64,000 nucleotides of DNA from positions 1-64,000 of the forward strand of contig JAJFJN010000041.1 in the NCBI GenBank assembly GCA_021773975.1, given 5' to 3'. The DNA is from Gammaproteobacteria bacterium. Lineage in GTDB: Bacteria; Pseudomonadota; Gammaproteobacteria; Chromatiales; Chromatiaceae. Made by a program: the position numbers and the translations under genes. The first letter of the stretch is position 1, and each line of letters starts with the position of its first letter. Below, piece after piece: positions 37,505 to 48,300 of the stretch. The notes beneath the pieces are model-generated. The model ran no database searches and was not told the DNA's origin. It saw nothing but the letters and a program-made list of their open reading frames with translations.

Positions 37505-39046
37505 CTACCAAGTGTGGTTGGCTTTGAAATCCTTGATCGCATCATGCAATGACTTAATGATTTCGTCATTGTAGTTACCTTCAGCATTGATCTTGTCACT
37601 CAGTGCCTGCTGGTTGCTCTTCATATAGCTATGAAGTGAACCTTCAAAAGCAACAATCTGGTTAACGTCAACGTCATCCAGGTAGCCTTCGTTTGCAGCA
37701 AACAATGAAACTGCCATCTCGGCAACTGAGAGAGGGGAGTACTGAGCCTGTTTCATCAACTCGGTCACACGCTCACCACGCTCCAACTGCTTACGGGTTG
37801 CTTCATCAAGATCTGATGCGAACTGAGCAAATGCAGCCAACTCACGATACTGAGCCAGTACGAGGCGAGTACCACCACCCAGTTTTTTAATGATCTTGGT
37901 TTGAGCAGCACCACCCACACGCGATACCGAAAGACCCGCGTTGATGGCCGGGCGAATACCTGAGTTGAACAGGTCAGCCTCTAGGAAGATCTGACCATCA
38001 GTGATGGAGATTACGTTGGTCGGTATGAACGCCGATACATCACCACCCTGAGTTTCAATGATTGGAAATGCGGTCAAAGAACCGGTCTTCCCTTTCACTT
38101 TACCGTTGGTGATCTTCTCAACATGCGCCGCACTGATGCGTGATGCACGCTCTAGCAGACGTGAGTGAAGATAGAATACATCACCAGGATAGGCTTCACG
38201 ACCCGGTGGACGACGCAGCAACAATGATACCTGACGGTAGGCCCAAGCTTGTTTGGTCAGATCATCATAGATGATCAGTGCATCTTCACCACGATCACGG
38301 AAGTACTCACCCATGGTGGCACCAGAGTAAGGTGCAATAAACTGTAGTGCAGCTGAATCAGCGGCAGAAGCTGCAACAATAATGGTGTGAGCCAGAGCGC
38401 CGTGCTCTTCCAGTTTGCGAACAACCTGTGCGATGGTCGAGGCTTTCTGACCAATCGCAACGTAGATACATTTAACACCTGTACCTTTTTGGTTGATGAT
38501 GGCATCGATCGCAATCGCTGACTTACCCGTTTGGCGATCGCCAATGATCAGTTCACGCTGTCCGCGACCAACAGGTACCATGGCATCAATAGCTTTAAGA
38601 CCTGTTTGAACCGGCTCATCAACTGACTTACGGGCGATAACACCAGGTGCAATTTCTTCAATCGGCTTAGTGCCAGCGGCTTCGATAGCGCCTTTGCCAT
38701 CAATAGGCTGACCCAGTGAGTCAACAACACGACCCAGTAGACCTTCACCAACAGGTACCTCTAAAACACGACCTGTACATTTTACAGGGTCGCCTTCGGT
38801 GAGGTGTGTGTAAGGACCCAGAACAACAGCACCGACAGAGTCACGCTCAAGATTCAAAGCAAGACCATAGGTATTGCCTGGAAACTCCAGCATTTCGTAG
38901 GACATGGCATCTGCCAGACCGTGGATGCGGGCAATACCGTCAGTCAAACTGACAATGGTACCCTCTGTGCGAGCCTCAGTTTCTGGCTCATATTTCTCGA
39001 TCTGGCTTTTGATCAGATCACTAATTTCTGATGAATTGAGTTGCAT
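37505..39046 (-). CDS. atpA: ATP synthase F1 subunit alpha
   Basis: Non-catalytic nucleotide-binding subunit of F1. P-loop GDRQTGKSA, the alpha signature [17 protein letters not shown] with the conserved serine and arginine that complete the catalytic site, and [12 protein letters not shown] at the start. Length is 513 aa, as in E. coli. Follows atpH after 14 bp. Confidence 0.97.
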   Translation of the reverse strand: MQLNSSEISDLIKSQIEKYEPETEARTEGTIVSLTDGIARIHGLADAMSYEMLEFPGNTYGLALNLERDSVGAVVLGPYTHLTEGDPVKCTGRVLEVPVGEGLLGRVVDSLGQPIDGKGAIEAAGTKPIEEIAPGVIARKSVDEPVQTGLKAIDAMVPVGRGQRELIIGDRQTGKSAIAIDAIINQKGTGVKCIYVAIGQKASTIAQVVRKLEEHGALAHTIIVAASAADSAALQFIAPYSGATMGEYFRDRGEDALIIYDDLTKQAWAYRQVSLLLRRPPGREAYPGDVFYLHSRLLERASRISAAHVEKITNGKVKGKTGSLTAFPIIETQGGDVSAFIPTNVISITDGQIFLEADLFNSGIRPAINAGLSVSRVGGAAQTKIIKKLGGGTRLVLAQYRELAAFAQFASDLDEATRKQLERGERVTELMKQAQYSPLSVAEMAVSLFAANEGYLDDVDVNQIVAFEGSLHSYMKSNQQALSDKINAEGNYNDEIIKSLHDAIKDFKANHTW

Positions 39047-39060
39047 GATGGCTTCTCGTC

Positions 39061-39600
39061 TTAAATTCCTAATTCGGTGGCTAGTTTTTGCAGTCGGCCT
39101 TTTACAGATCCATCGATCACCAAATCTCCAGCGCGTATGATCACGCCGCCGATTAGATCCTGATCAATTTCACTCGTCATCCGGATTTCAAGTCCAAGAC
39201 GCTTTTTCAAGGCTGTTGCAAGTGCGCTTTCTTGGGCTTTGGTCATCTTATAGGCAGATAGCACCTGCACATCAAGATTTCCCTGGCTTTCATTTTTAAG
39301 CCCTTCATAGAGTGAGGCGATTTCGGGTAGAACACTGAGACGACCATTCCGTACCAGTAATTTCACCAAATTCTGACCTTCACCATCCAGGTGCTTTCCG
39401 CAGATATCCAGTATCAGTGAAACTTTCTGATCACTCTCAAGCTTTGGATTCGAAATTGCCGCAGCTGCCCTTTCATCTTGAACAATGGCAGCTAACAACC
39501 CTAGCGTATCAGACCAATGATCCAACTTGCCGCTATCGCTTGCTCGGCAAAAAATAGCCTCTGCATAGGGACGGGCGATGGTTGATTTTTCTCCAGCCAT
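39061..39600 (-). CDS. atpH: ATP synthase F1 subunit delta
   Basis: Connects F1 to the peripheral stalk. N-terminal helical bundle beginning [11 protein letters not shown] and the C-terminal [22 protein letters not shown] motif, shown as [12 protein letters not shown], are diagnostic. Length is 179 aa. Lies 9 bp after atpF. Confidence 0.96.
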   Translation of the reverse strand: MAGEKSTIARPYAEAIFCRASDSGKLDHWSDTLGLLAAIVQDERAAAAISNPKLESDQKVSLILDICGKHLDGEGQNLVKLLVRNGRLSVLPEIASLYEGLKNESQGNLDVQVLSAYKMTKAQESALATALKKRLGLEIRMTSEIDQDLIGGVIIRAGDLVIDGSVKGRLQKLATELGI

Positions 39601-39609
39601 AGTCGTGCC

Positions 39610-40080
39610 TTAGATCTGGTTGGCGATAGAATCGACAACGTCCTTATGTACCGCTGCATCGATTTCACGTTGAAGGATTTTCTCTGCGCCAGCAATTGCC
39701 AGAGTAGCAACCTGTGTACGCAACTGCTCACGAGCCCGGTTGACCTCTTGATCAACCTCTGCACGTGCTGCTGTTAGCAGACGCTCACCTTCAGCACGAG
39801 CCTCATCTTTTGCCTCATCAACAATTTCAGATGCTCGCTTTTCACCCTGAGATTTGATTTCAGAAGCTTGATTTTTAGCTTCAACCAAAATCTCTTTGGC
39901 ACGCTCCTGTGCAAGCGCTTGATCATGCTTGCCCTTTTCAGCAGCAGACAGACTATCGGCTATTCCGGTGCGACGCTCTTCTAGTGCGCCCATCATCGGT
40001 GTCCAGACATACTTTAGCGTGAACCAAACGAACGCGGCAAAAGAGATGAGCTGGCCGAATAAAGTTAGATTGATGTTCAT
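39610..40080 (-). CDS. atpF: ATP synthase Fo subunit b
   Basis: Peripheral stalk subunit. One N-terminal membrane helix ([20 protein letters not shown] region, residues 5-24), then a long charged coiled-coil cytoplasmic helix. Length is 156 aa, which matches the single-copy b subunit of proteobacteria with no b' duplicate. Confidence 0.96.
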   Translation of the reverse strand: MNINLTLFGQLISFAAFVWFTLKYVWTPMMGALEERRTGIADSLSAAEKGKHDQALAQERAKEILVEAKNQASEIKSQGEKRASEIVDEAKDEARAEGERLLTAARAEVDQEVNRAREQLRTQVATLAIAGAEKILQREIDAAVHKDVVDSIANQI

Positions 40081-40136
40081 ACTGTTATTACCTCGCTTTC
40101 AGTTCGACTGAAAGTCGCTTCGCAGTCAATTGTGAA

Positions 40137-40385
<249 letters not shown>

Positions 40386-40428
40386 TTAAATTGGTGAGTT
40401 AGTTAGTGAATAAATGTAAATGTGTAAA

Positions 40429-41301
<873 letters not shown>

Positions 41302-41320
41302 TCAAACTCAATTATTAAAT

Positions 41321-41683
41321 TTAGTTAAATAAGCTCATCAATCCGGGCATCAAGTGGACTATCATAAACACGCCAAATAAGGCACCGCCACTGAGCGGAT
41401 CTATCAACTGGACAACCGCTGCAAACAGCGCACCTACCAGGATAAGCTTTGCTATCTCTGCTCCGTAGAGCCGAGCCACCAGCTTATTCGGATGTTGAGC
41501 ACGATAGTGGCTAAACACCCAAAATGAAAAAAATGCATTCGCACTGCTAGCAATCAAGCCACCTGCCAATGCTGAATAGGCGTGGTGCAACCCAGCAATT
41601 ACCAGTACCGTGGAGAGCAACAGGGTCATTACAAGCTGTGCCATAACAGACTTCAAGGCTTGGCTTTTATTTGTAATTTGCAT
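41321..41683 (-). CDS. atpI: ATP synthase accessory protein AtpI
   Basis: Small membrane protein of four predicted helices, thought to help c-ring assembly or magnesium supply. The 120-residue product contains GLIASSANAFFSFWVF, typical of the gammaproteobacterial family. I chose ATG 41683, because the longer frame uses a GTG at 41704 close to the expected transcription start. First gene of the operon, 49 bp after the -10 box. Confidence 0.85.
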   Translation of the reverse strand: MQITNKSQALKSVMAQLVMTLLLSTVLVIAGLHHAYSALAGGLIASSANAFFSFWVFSHYRAQHPNKLVARLYGAEIAKLILVGALFAAVVQLIDPLSGGALFGVFMIVHLMPGLMSLFN

Positions 41684-41731
41684 CCTGAAGCCCCAGCGCC
41701 TCACTAATACCGGGCGAATTCAAAGGCGCGC

Positions 41732-41760
41732 AGTATAGGCGGATTCAGATATTAGGTCAA
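41732..41760 (-). promoter_or_regulatory. sigma-70 promoter of the ATP synthase operon
   Basis: On the minus strand TTGACC (41760-41755), a 17-bp spacer and TATACT (41737-41732). Both hexamers match the consensus at five of six positions. Confidence 0.75.
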
Positions 41761-41799
41761 TCGATGTGGTTAAATAAATGAGGATTTATAGTGCATTAA

Positions 41800-42684
41800 C
41801 TATTTTATGTGGTCTAAGATTCCATCTAGCTCATCAAGGCTATTGTAGGCAATAACCAGCTTGCCTTTTCCGCCTGCTCCCTGTTGAAACTTTACTTGCG
41901 CACCCAAACGTTCAGACAGGTCATTTTGAAGCTGAGAGATATTAGGGTCTTCCTTTGACTTTTTTTTCTGCTTTACGGAACCATTGCCCTGCAGGTGGCG
42001 AACGAGCCGCTCTGTCTCTCGTACAGATAACCCTTTTTTAACCACCTCTCTGGCAGCATCTGTTTGAGCCTGTGCCTGTAAACCCAGCAGCGCACGTGCA
42101 TGACCCATTTCGATTTTTTTTGCTTCTACGAAATTTTTAACATCTTCATTAAGTTCCAACAACCGCAACAGATTAGTCACTGTGGTGCGGGATTTTCCAA
42201 CCGCTTGGGCTATCTGTTGGTGAGTCAACTCAAACTCATTTAACAAGCGATAAAGTGCGCCCGCCTCTTCCAGTGGATTCAGGTCTTCACGTTGGATATT
42301 TTCAATCAGACCCATCGCCATCGCCGTCTGATCAGATACATCACGAATAACAACTGGAATTTCGCTTAGACCGGCCTGTTGAGATGCACGCCAGCGGCGT
42401 TCGCCTGCAATGATCTCATAACGCCCCTGCCCAATTGAGCGAACCACAATGGGTTGCACCACACCCTGAGCTGCAATCGAATCAGCCAACTCACGCAGGC
42501 TATCCGGATCAAAATCCCGGCGCGGCTGAAATTTTCCTCGCTGAATCAGATCTACTGGCAGAATTCCAAGGTTGCTACCGTCTGAATTACTACCACTATC
42601 TTCTGTAGCAGACGCCCCTTCAGAGAGAGCACCACCCAACAAGGCGTCCAGACCTCGTCCAAGACCACGTTTTTTTGCTGCCAT
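41800..42684 (-). CDS. parB: chromosome partitioning protein ParB
   Basis: CTP-dependent DNA clamp that loads at parS and spreads, directing origin segregation. Begins KKRGLGRGLDALL as in chromosomal ParB. The N-terminal CTPase domain has GERRWRA at 94-100. A helix-turn-helix follows in LTHQQIAQAVGKSRTTVTNLLRLL, given here by its LTHQQIAQAVGKS part. The C-terminal dimerisation domain ends at residue 294. Its likely sites are the two parS palindromes in recF. Follows parA after 41 bp. Confidence 0.95.
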   Translation of the reverse strand: MAAKKRGLGRGLDALLGGALSEGASATEDSGSNSDGSNLGILPVDLIQRGKFQPRRDFDPDSLRELADSIAAQGVVQPIVVRSIGQGRYEIIAGERRWRASQQAGLSEIPVVIRDVSDQTAMAMGLIENIQREDLNPLEEAGALYRLLNEFELTHQQIAQAVGKSRTTVTNLLRLLELNEDVKNFVEAKKIEMGHARALLGLQAQAQTDAAREVVKKGLSVRETERLVRHLQGNGSVKQKKKSKEDPNISQLQNDLSERLGAQVKFQQGAGGKGKLVIAYNSLDELDGILDHIK

Positions 42685-42725
42685 GTTGAATTAGTTACAG
42701 GTTAAGGTTAAAAATTAATTGAGAA

Positions 42726-43511
42726 TCAAGCAGAAGCTGGTTGGCACTGTGCATGCCGTTGCAAAACTTCACTAGCCAATGCCAGATAAGAAAGCGCCCC
42801 ACGAGAAGACTTATCATACATCAACACAGGCAGGCCATAGCTAGGCGCTTCTGCCACTCGCACATTTCGAGGTATCACAGTGTCGTATACCTTATCCTTA
42901 AAATGGGTAAGCAGTTGGGTCGATACCTCTACCGCAAGATTATTACGGGGATCATGCATGGTGCGAAGTATGCCTTCAAGTTGCAAATCTGGATTACGGC
43001 TTATTTTAAGTTGTTCTATTGTTTTCATCAGTGCCGACAAACCTTCCAGTGCATAATATTCTGTCTGTAATGGCACCAACACCCCATCCGATGCCACTAA
43101 TGCATTTATTGTGAGCATATTGAGTGAGGGTGGGCAATCAATGAAAATATAGTCGTACTCATCCTGCGCCCCTTCCAGAGCCAAACCCAACCGCTTTTCT
43201 CTAAGCGGTAGATCCATCAACCCCACTTCTGCTGCTGTCAGATCTGCATTGGCTGGCAGGATATCCATCCCGATATTATCTAATTTAACCACTGCCTCAT
43301 GCAGGCGAATCTCCCCCAGCAATACATTACAACATGTATTATTCAGGGTATGTTTATTTACCCCACAACCCATTGTGGCATTACCCTGGGGATCAAGATC
43401 AACCAATAACACGCGGTTGCCCTTGCGTGCTATTGCCGCTGAGAGGTTTACCGACGTAGTCGTTTTACCGACACCGCCCTTCTGATTAGCAACTGTGATA
43501 ATTCGAGCCAT
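42726..43511 (-). CDS. parA: chromosome partitioning ATPase ParA (Soj)
   Basis: Walker-type ATPase that forms a nucleoid gradient and moves ParB-parS. Deviant Walker A KGGVGKTT (11-18), with the signature lysine, then LVDLDPQGNATMG and FIDCPPSLNMLT. Length is 261 aa from ATG 43511, which gives the conserved MARIITVANQKGG start. A longer frame uses a TTG at 43538. Confidence 0.95.
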   Translation of the reverse strand: MARIITVANQKGGVGKTTTSVNLSAAIARKGNRVLLVDLDPQGNATMGCGVNKHTLNNTCCNVLLGEIRLHEAVVKLDNIGMDILPANADLTAAEVGLMDLPLREKRLGLALEGAQDEYDYIFIDCPPSLNMLTINALVASDGVLVPLQTEYYALEGLSALMKTIEQLKISRNPDLQLEGILRTMHDPRNNLAVEVSTQLLTHFKDKVYDTVIPRNVRVAEAPSYGLPVLMYDKSSRGALSYLALASEVLQRHAQCQPASA

Positions 43512-43685
43512 GGCTTTATCGATAGAATTATCTACCAAACAACTTTGATTAGCGCTGTTTGGCCGATATAAAAATAGAACTGTGCAGCATACATCCAGCC
43601 TGCATATCAGGGAAGGGGAAAAGCTTACATATAATGAGAATCAAATTTCTACATTTTACCCATGGTGGCCATAGGCAAAAGGCGA

Positions 43686-44336
43686 TCACTCAACTTGACC
43701 CTGTATTAACACCGCATAACGCTCACCATCAAGCTGCGGCACCTGAAGCTGAATGACCTCAACTGATCTATTTTGCAGATCTGAGGCTGCTAATTCATCC
43801 TGTGTCTGACGGCTTTTCATTGCTAGTAGGCATCCCGTAGGGGAAAGCAGATGTGAGGTCAGGTCAACTATTTCAGACAGTGCTGCAAAGGCTCGCGTTA
43901 CCACTGTATCGAACATAAAAGGTGGCTTATAAGCCTCAACACGCAGCTGCTCTGCCTGTACATTTTTCAGGCCCAACTCCATTACAGCCTGCCGAACAAA
44001 GCGTATTTTCTTACCGTTACTATCCAATAACGTAAACTGAAGTTCTGGATGAACAATAGCCAAAGGTATTCCTGGTAACCCAGCTCCAGTGCCTACATCA
44101 AGAATCTTTGAGCCTTGCAAGTAAGCGCTTACTGACAAGCTATCCAGTAGATGACGGGGAATCATCTCAGCTTGATCACGCACCGCGGTAAGATTAAATG
44201 CCTTATTCCACCGATTCAATAAGCTGATATAAGCAAGCATGGCATCTTGCTTCTCTTCCGAGATTTGCAGATTCATATCTGCGATGCCGCTTGCCAGAGT
44301 CCGCTTAAATATCTGATTGTTGTCTTTTTCCATCAC
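43686..44336 (-). CDS. rsmG: 16S rRNA (guanine527-N7)-methyltransferase
   Basis: Methylates G527 of 16S rRNA with S-adenosylmethionine. The motif I SAM-binding loop ILDVGTGAGLPGIPLAI, FTLLDSNGKK and VVTRAFAAL are typical. Length is 216 aa. It sits 53 bp after mnmG in the usual order. Confidence 0.95.
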   Translation of the reverse strand: MMEKDNNQIFKRTLASGIADMNLQISEEKQDAMLAYISLLNRWNKAFNLTAVRDQAEMIPRHLLDSLSVSAYLQGSKILDVGTGAGLPGIPLAIVHPELQFTLLDSNGKKIRFVRQAVMELGLKNVQAEQLRVEAYKPPFMFDTVVTRAFAALSEIVDLTSHLLSPTGCLLAMKSRQTQDELAASDLQNRSVEVIQLQVPQLDGERYAVLIQGQVE

Positions 44337-44389
44337 GAAAGCTCAGCTCTAACAAAAGTTTTAAATAACGAAAACATTTACTGTGGTTT

Positions 44390-46267
44390 TTAGGTTTTAG
44401 GTCCACGTTTTATGTGTATCAACAGCAGTGAAATTGCAACGGGCGTAATGCCAGGCATACGTGATGCCTGACCCAGAGTTAGCGGACGATTCCGTTTCAA
44501 TTTCTCCCGCACCTCTGATGAAAGTCCCCGCACTTGGTCATAATCCAGGTCTTCACCTAATATGACCTCCTCACTTCGTTGCTGCCGATCTATCTCTTCG
44601 CGCTGGCGTTCAATGTAACCCGCATATTTAGCTTGAATCTCTAGCTGCTCCGCAACCTTTGGATCATCCACACCTGGGCCAACCCCTGTTAACCCCATCA
44701 AATCTGCATAGGCAATCTGTGGCCTGGCCAATAGATCCAACACCCTGGCCTCACGCGACAGTGCACCATTTAAAATAGACTGCACCTCTTCTTGCGGGAT
44801 CTTACTGGGATGCACCCAACAGTCACGCAGTCGCTGTTGCTCTGTTTCGATGGTTTCACGTTTGGTTTCAAAGATCGCCCAACGATGATCATTCACTAAT
44901 CCCAGTTGCCGCCCCTTTTCTGTCAATCTCAGATCTGCATTATCCTCCCGCAGCAGCAGGCGATATTCAGCTCGGCTGGTAAACATCCGGTAGGGTTCAC
45001 TGGTACCGCAGGTTATCAGGTCATCCACCAGTACACCCAGATAGGCTTCATCCCGACGGGGGGACCAAGGTGCTTCATCACGCTGTTTCAAGACTGCATT
45101 TGTTCCTGCCAACAACCCTTGTGCTGCCGCCTCTTCGTAACCTGTGGTGCCATTGATCTGGCCGGCAAAAAAAAGTCCTTCAATATGACGCGTCTCAAGT
45201 GAGGGACGTAGATCACGGGGGTCAAAAAAATCGTACTCAATAGCATAACCGGGCCGGGTAATCCGGGCATTTTCAAAGCCTTTCATGGACTGCACCAATG
45301 CATACTGCACATCAAACGGCAGACTGGTTGAGATGCCATTGGGGTAGATCTCATGGGTCTCCAAACCCTCTGGCTCAATAAAGATCTGGTGTGAATTACG
45401 CTCTGCAAAGCGCACAACCTTATCCTCTATCGAAGGACAATAGCGAGGGCCAACCCCCTCAATCACTCCGGCATACATGGGGGAACGAGAGAGGCCACCC
45501 CGGATAATCTCATGGGTGCGTTCATTGGTATGGGTGATATGGCAGCTGACCTGCCGGGGGTGATCTGCCGGGCTGCCGATAAAAGAGAATACCGGAACGG
45601 GTTCATCACCCGGTTGCGCCTGAAGATCGGTAAAATCAATACTACGCGCATCAATTCGGGGTGGCGTCCCCGTCTTCAACCGCTCTACATTAAATGGCAA
45701 CTCTCGCAATCTTTTTGCCAGTGCATTAGAAGGTGGGTCACCCGCCCGGCCTCCCTCATAATTTGAGAGACCAATATGGATGCGTCCACCCAAAAAAGTC
45801 CCTACTGTTAATACAACAGTTGGAGCACGAAAACTTAGCCCCATCTGGGTTACCACACCTGCTACCTGCTCACCCTCTACTATCAGATCATCAACGGCTT
45901 GTTGGAATATCTCCAGATTGGGCTGATTTTCCAATACTGACCGCACAGCCGCTTTATACAGAACCCGATCTGCCTGCGCACGGGTTGCCCTGACAGCAGG
46001 CCCTTTGCGGGCATTGAGGGTGCGAAACTGGATGCCCCCCCGGTCAGCAGCTTGTGCCATCACGCCGCCCAAGGCATCCACCTCTTTCACCAGATGGCCT
46101 TTCCCAATGCCGCCAATCGCCGGGTTACAGCTCATCTGCCCCAGGGTTTCGATGTTGTGGGTGAGCAGCAGGGTGCGGGCGCCCATGCGTGCTGCCGCCA
46201 ATGCAGCTTCAGTGCCAGCATGGCCACCACCCACTACAATGACGTCAAAGCGATCTGTATGAAACAT
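44390..46267 (-). CDS. mnmG: tRNA uridine 5-carboxymethylaminomethyl modification enzyme MnmG (GidA)
   Basis: With MnmE, modifies the wobble uridine of several tRNAs, using FAD and methylene-tetrahydrofolate. FAD loop [12 protein letters not shown] (11-22), [26 protein letters not shown] and the C-terminal helical domain with [13 protein letters not shown]. Length is 625 aa. Its partner mnmE lies 4.8 kb further on. Divergent from moxR. Confidence 0.96.
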   Translation of the reverse strand: MFHTDRFDVIVVGGGHAGTEAALAAARMGARTLLLTHNIETLGQMSCNPAIGGIGKGHLVKEVDALGGVMAQAADRGGIQFRTLNARKGPAVRATRAQADRVLYKAAVRSVLENQPNLEIFQQAVDDLIVEGEQVAGVVTQMGLSFRAPTVVLTVGTFLGGRIHIGLSNYEGGRAGDPPSNALAKRLRELPFNVERLKTGTPPRIDARSIDFTDLQAQPGDEPVPVFSFIGSPADHPRQVSCHITHTNERTHEIIRGGLSRSPMYAGVIEGVGPRYCPSIEDKVVRFAERNSHQIFIEPEGLETHEIYPNGISTSLPFDVQYALVQSMKGFENARITRPGYAIEYDFFDPRDLRPSLETRHIEGLFFAGQINGTTGYEEAAAQGLLAGTNAVLKQRDEAPWSPRRDEAYLGVLVDDLITCGTSEPYRMFTSRAEYRLLLREDNADLRLTEKGRQLGLVNDHRWAIFETKRETIETEQQRLRDCWVHPSKIPQEEVQSILNGALSREARVLDLLARPQIAYADLMGLTGVGPGVDDPKVAEQLEIQAKYAGYIERQREEIDRQQRSEEVILGEDLDYDQVRGLSSEVREKLKRNRPLTLGQASRMPGITPVAISLLLIHIKRGPKT

Positions 46268-46381
46268 TATGAAAGTGATACAGGCCTAATTACGGAAAAC
46301 GCTATTTTAGCTTATGTAATCGCTGCCGAAACATTTAATACTGCAAATGCCTATAATCTTAAATATAACGGACAAACCTCT

Positions 46382-47344
46382 ATGTTCGAATCACTTGCTA
46401 TAAAGTCACTTCAACCCGACTCCGCCACTCATGCAGAGCTGGATCAGATCATCTCCAAGGCCGGAGAGATCATCCTCGGCAAAGAACAGGTGCTACGTCT
46501 TGCACTCACCTGCCTGTTGGCACGCGGCCATCTGCTGCTTGAGGATCTTCCCGGCGTGGGCAAAACCACCCTCGCCCATCTGCTCGCCAAACTGTTGGGG
46601 TTACAATACCAACGCATTCAATTCACCAGTGATCTACTGCCTGCAGATATTATCGGGGTCTCTATCTTTAATCAGAATGAGGGGCTGTTCCAATTTCATC
46701 AAGGTCCAGTTTTCACCCAGTTGGTATTGGCAGATGAGATCAACCGTGCAACGCCCAAAACCCAAAGCGCCTTACTTGAGGCCATGGAAGAGCGCCAGGT
46801 CACAGTAGAAAGGGAGACCCGCCCCCTGCCCAATCCATTTTTTGTGATAGCCACACAGAACCCAGCCACCCAGATCGGTACATTTCCTCTTCCAGAATCC
46901 CAGCTCGATCGCTTCTTCATGCGCATCCGCCTGGGTTACCCTGATAAAAAGGCTGAACGCGCACTGCTGGCAGGTGAAGACCGGCGAGAGCTCTTGCAAT
47001 CACTGAAGCCAGCCATCACCTCACAACGCCTATTGGAGCTGCAGGCACAGGTACCTAAAGTACATGTCTCCGATGCTCTGCTGGATTACTGTCAGGATCT
47101 ACTGGCATTTACCCGCTCTTCACCTAAATTTCACAATGGGCTTTCACCCCGAGCTGGTTTGGCACTACTGAGAAGCGCTCGGGCCTGGGCCTTGCTGGAT
47201 GGACGTTTTCAGGTAATCCCCGAAGATCTGCAGGCGGTACTTCCTGCCACTGTCGGTCATCGCCTCCACTCAACTGCCGATACAGGCATGGATGAGAGTG
47301 ATGCCATAAGTCACTACTTATTAGATTCTGTGCCCATACCCTAG
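46382..47344 (+). CDS. moxR: MoxR-family AAA+ ATPase
   Basis: AAA+ ATPase of the MoxR class, probably a chaperone-like activator of partner proteins. Walker A LEDLPGVGKTT (53-63), Walker B VLADEINRA, sensor segments TQNPATQIGTFPLPESQLDRF (given here as TQNPATQIGTF and LPESQLDRF). The 320-residue frame starts at ATG 46382. A longer frame from 46052 would overlap mnmG on the other strand and is not credible. It heads a three-gene operon with DUF58 and transglutaminase genes, a common combination whose exact substrate is unknown. Confidence 0.9.
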   Translation: MFESLAIKSLQPDSATHAELDQIISKAGEIILGKEQVLRLALTCLLARGHLLLEDLPGVGKTTLAHLLAKLLGLQYQRIQFTSDLLPADIIGVSIFNQNEGLFQFHQGPVFTQLVLADEINRATPKTQSALLEAMEERQVTVERETRPLPNPFFVIATQNPATQIGTFPLPESQLDRFFMRIRLGYPDKKAERALLAGEDRRELLQSLKPAITSQRLLELQAQVPKVHVSDALLDYCQDLLAFTRSSPKFHNGLSPRAGLALLRSARAWALLDGRFQVIPEDLQAVLPATVGHRLHSTADTGMDESDAISHYLLDSVPIP

Positions 47345-48300
47345 TGGATTTAACACTTAATTTTTCACGTTTTATTCGCCGAGCCACTCCGGACAAAGAG
47401 GGTTCAGCTGAGCTGACTGCTAGAAGAATCTATATTCTACCCACCCGCTATGGTTTTCTCTTCGGCGTACTTCTGTGCGCCATGTTGGCAGGCTCTATTA
47501 ATTCAGCCAACAACCTGGGGTTTATGCTGACCTTTTTACTTGTGGGGCTTGGCATCATTGCCATCATTCATACCTGGCATAATCTTTTGGGCCTGCAGTT
47601 ACAGCCTAAGCAGGCTAGACCTATTTTTGCAGGCCAGGAAGCCAGCTTCCCCATTCAGGTGGAAAACCGGCGCAACTCACCCCGACCCGGCATTCTTCTT
47701 GAAGTTGCAGGCAAGATCATGTCGGGTATTGATCTCAACAGCAATGAATCCGGGGAGCTATCACTGCGTCTCCCAGCCACTAGGCGCGGTATATTCAAGC
47801 CGGGGCGATTTACTATATCTACTAGCTATCCACTGGGGTTGCTGCGTGCCTGGTCTTATGTCGAATTGGATCTGTGCTGTCTTGTCTACCCTGAGCCGGG
47901 GCCTAATACACAGCATTTGAACCCCCCCAGCTATACACCCAGTGCAACCGGTGATCGAGGTGTCGGCACCGATGATTTTGCCGGTCTGCGTCAATATCGC
48001 CAGGGTGATTCGCCTCGCCATATTGACTGGAAGGCAGCCGCCAAAGGTCAGGGGCTAAAGACAAAACTTTTTGGGGGCGACAGAGCCAATCAACATTGGA
48101 TCGATTGGGATGCTCTACCTGGTTTTGCTACCGAAGAGCGGTTATGCCGCCTATGCCGTGCCGTACTCTTAGCCTGTGAATCCCAGGATGAATATGGGTT
48201 GCGACTGCCGGGAATTATTATCAATCCTGCACGAGGAGAGGCCCACCGTCATCAATGTCTGGCTGCATTGGCCTGTTTTGAGAGTGAGCCACCAAAATGA
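47344..48300 (+). CDS. DUF58 domain membrane protein
   Basis: Two membrane helices near residues 32-75, then a soluble part with the DUF58 signature DDFAGLRQYRQGDSPRHIDW, a region related to von Willebrand A-like folds. Length is 318 aa. The start is GTG sharing its first base with the moxR stop. Overlap with the next gene is 4 bp. The family works with MoxR ATPases, but its biochemical role is not settled. Confidence 0.87.
   Translation: MDLTLNFSRFIRRATPDKEGSAELTARRIYILPTRYGFLFGVLLCAMLAGSINSANNLGFMLTFLLVGLGIIAIIHTWHNLLGLQLQPKQARPIFAGQEASFPIQVENRRNSPRPGILLEVAGKIMSGIDLNSNESGELSLRLPATRRGIFKPGRFTISTSYPLGLLRAWSYVELDLCCLVYPEPGPNTQHLNPPSYTPSATGDRGVGTDDFAGLRQYRQGDSPRHIDWKAAAKGQGLKTKLFGGDRANQHWIDWDALPGFATEERLCRLCRAVLLACESQDEYGLRLPGIIINPARGEAHRHQCLAALACFESEPPK

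Noticed and set aside
46052-46381. Upstream extension of the moxR frame
   Set aside because: It would overlap mnmG on the other strand by more than 200 bp; MoxR proteins begin near the chosen ATG.
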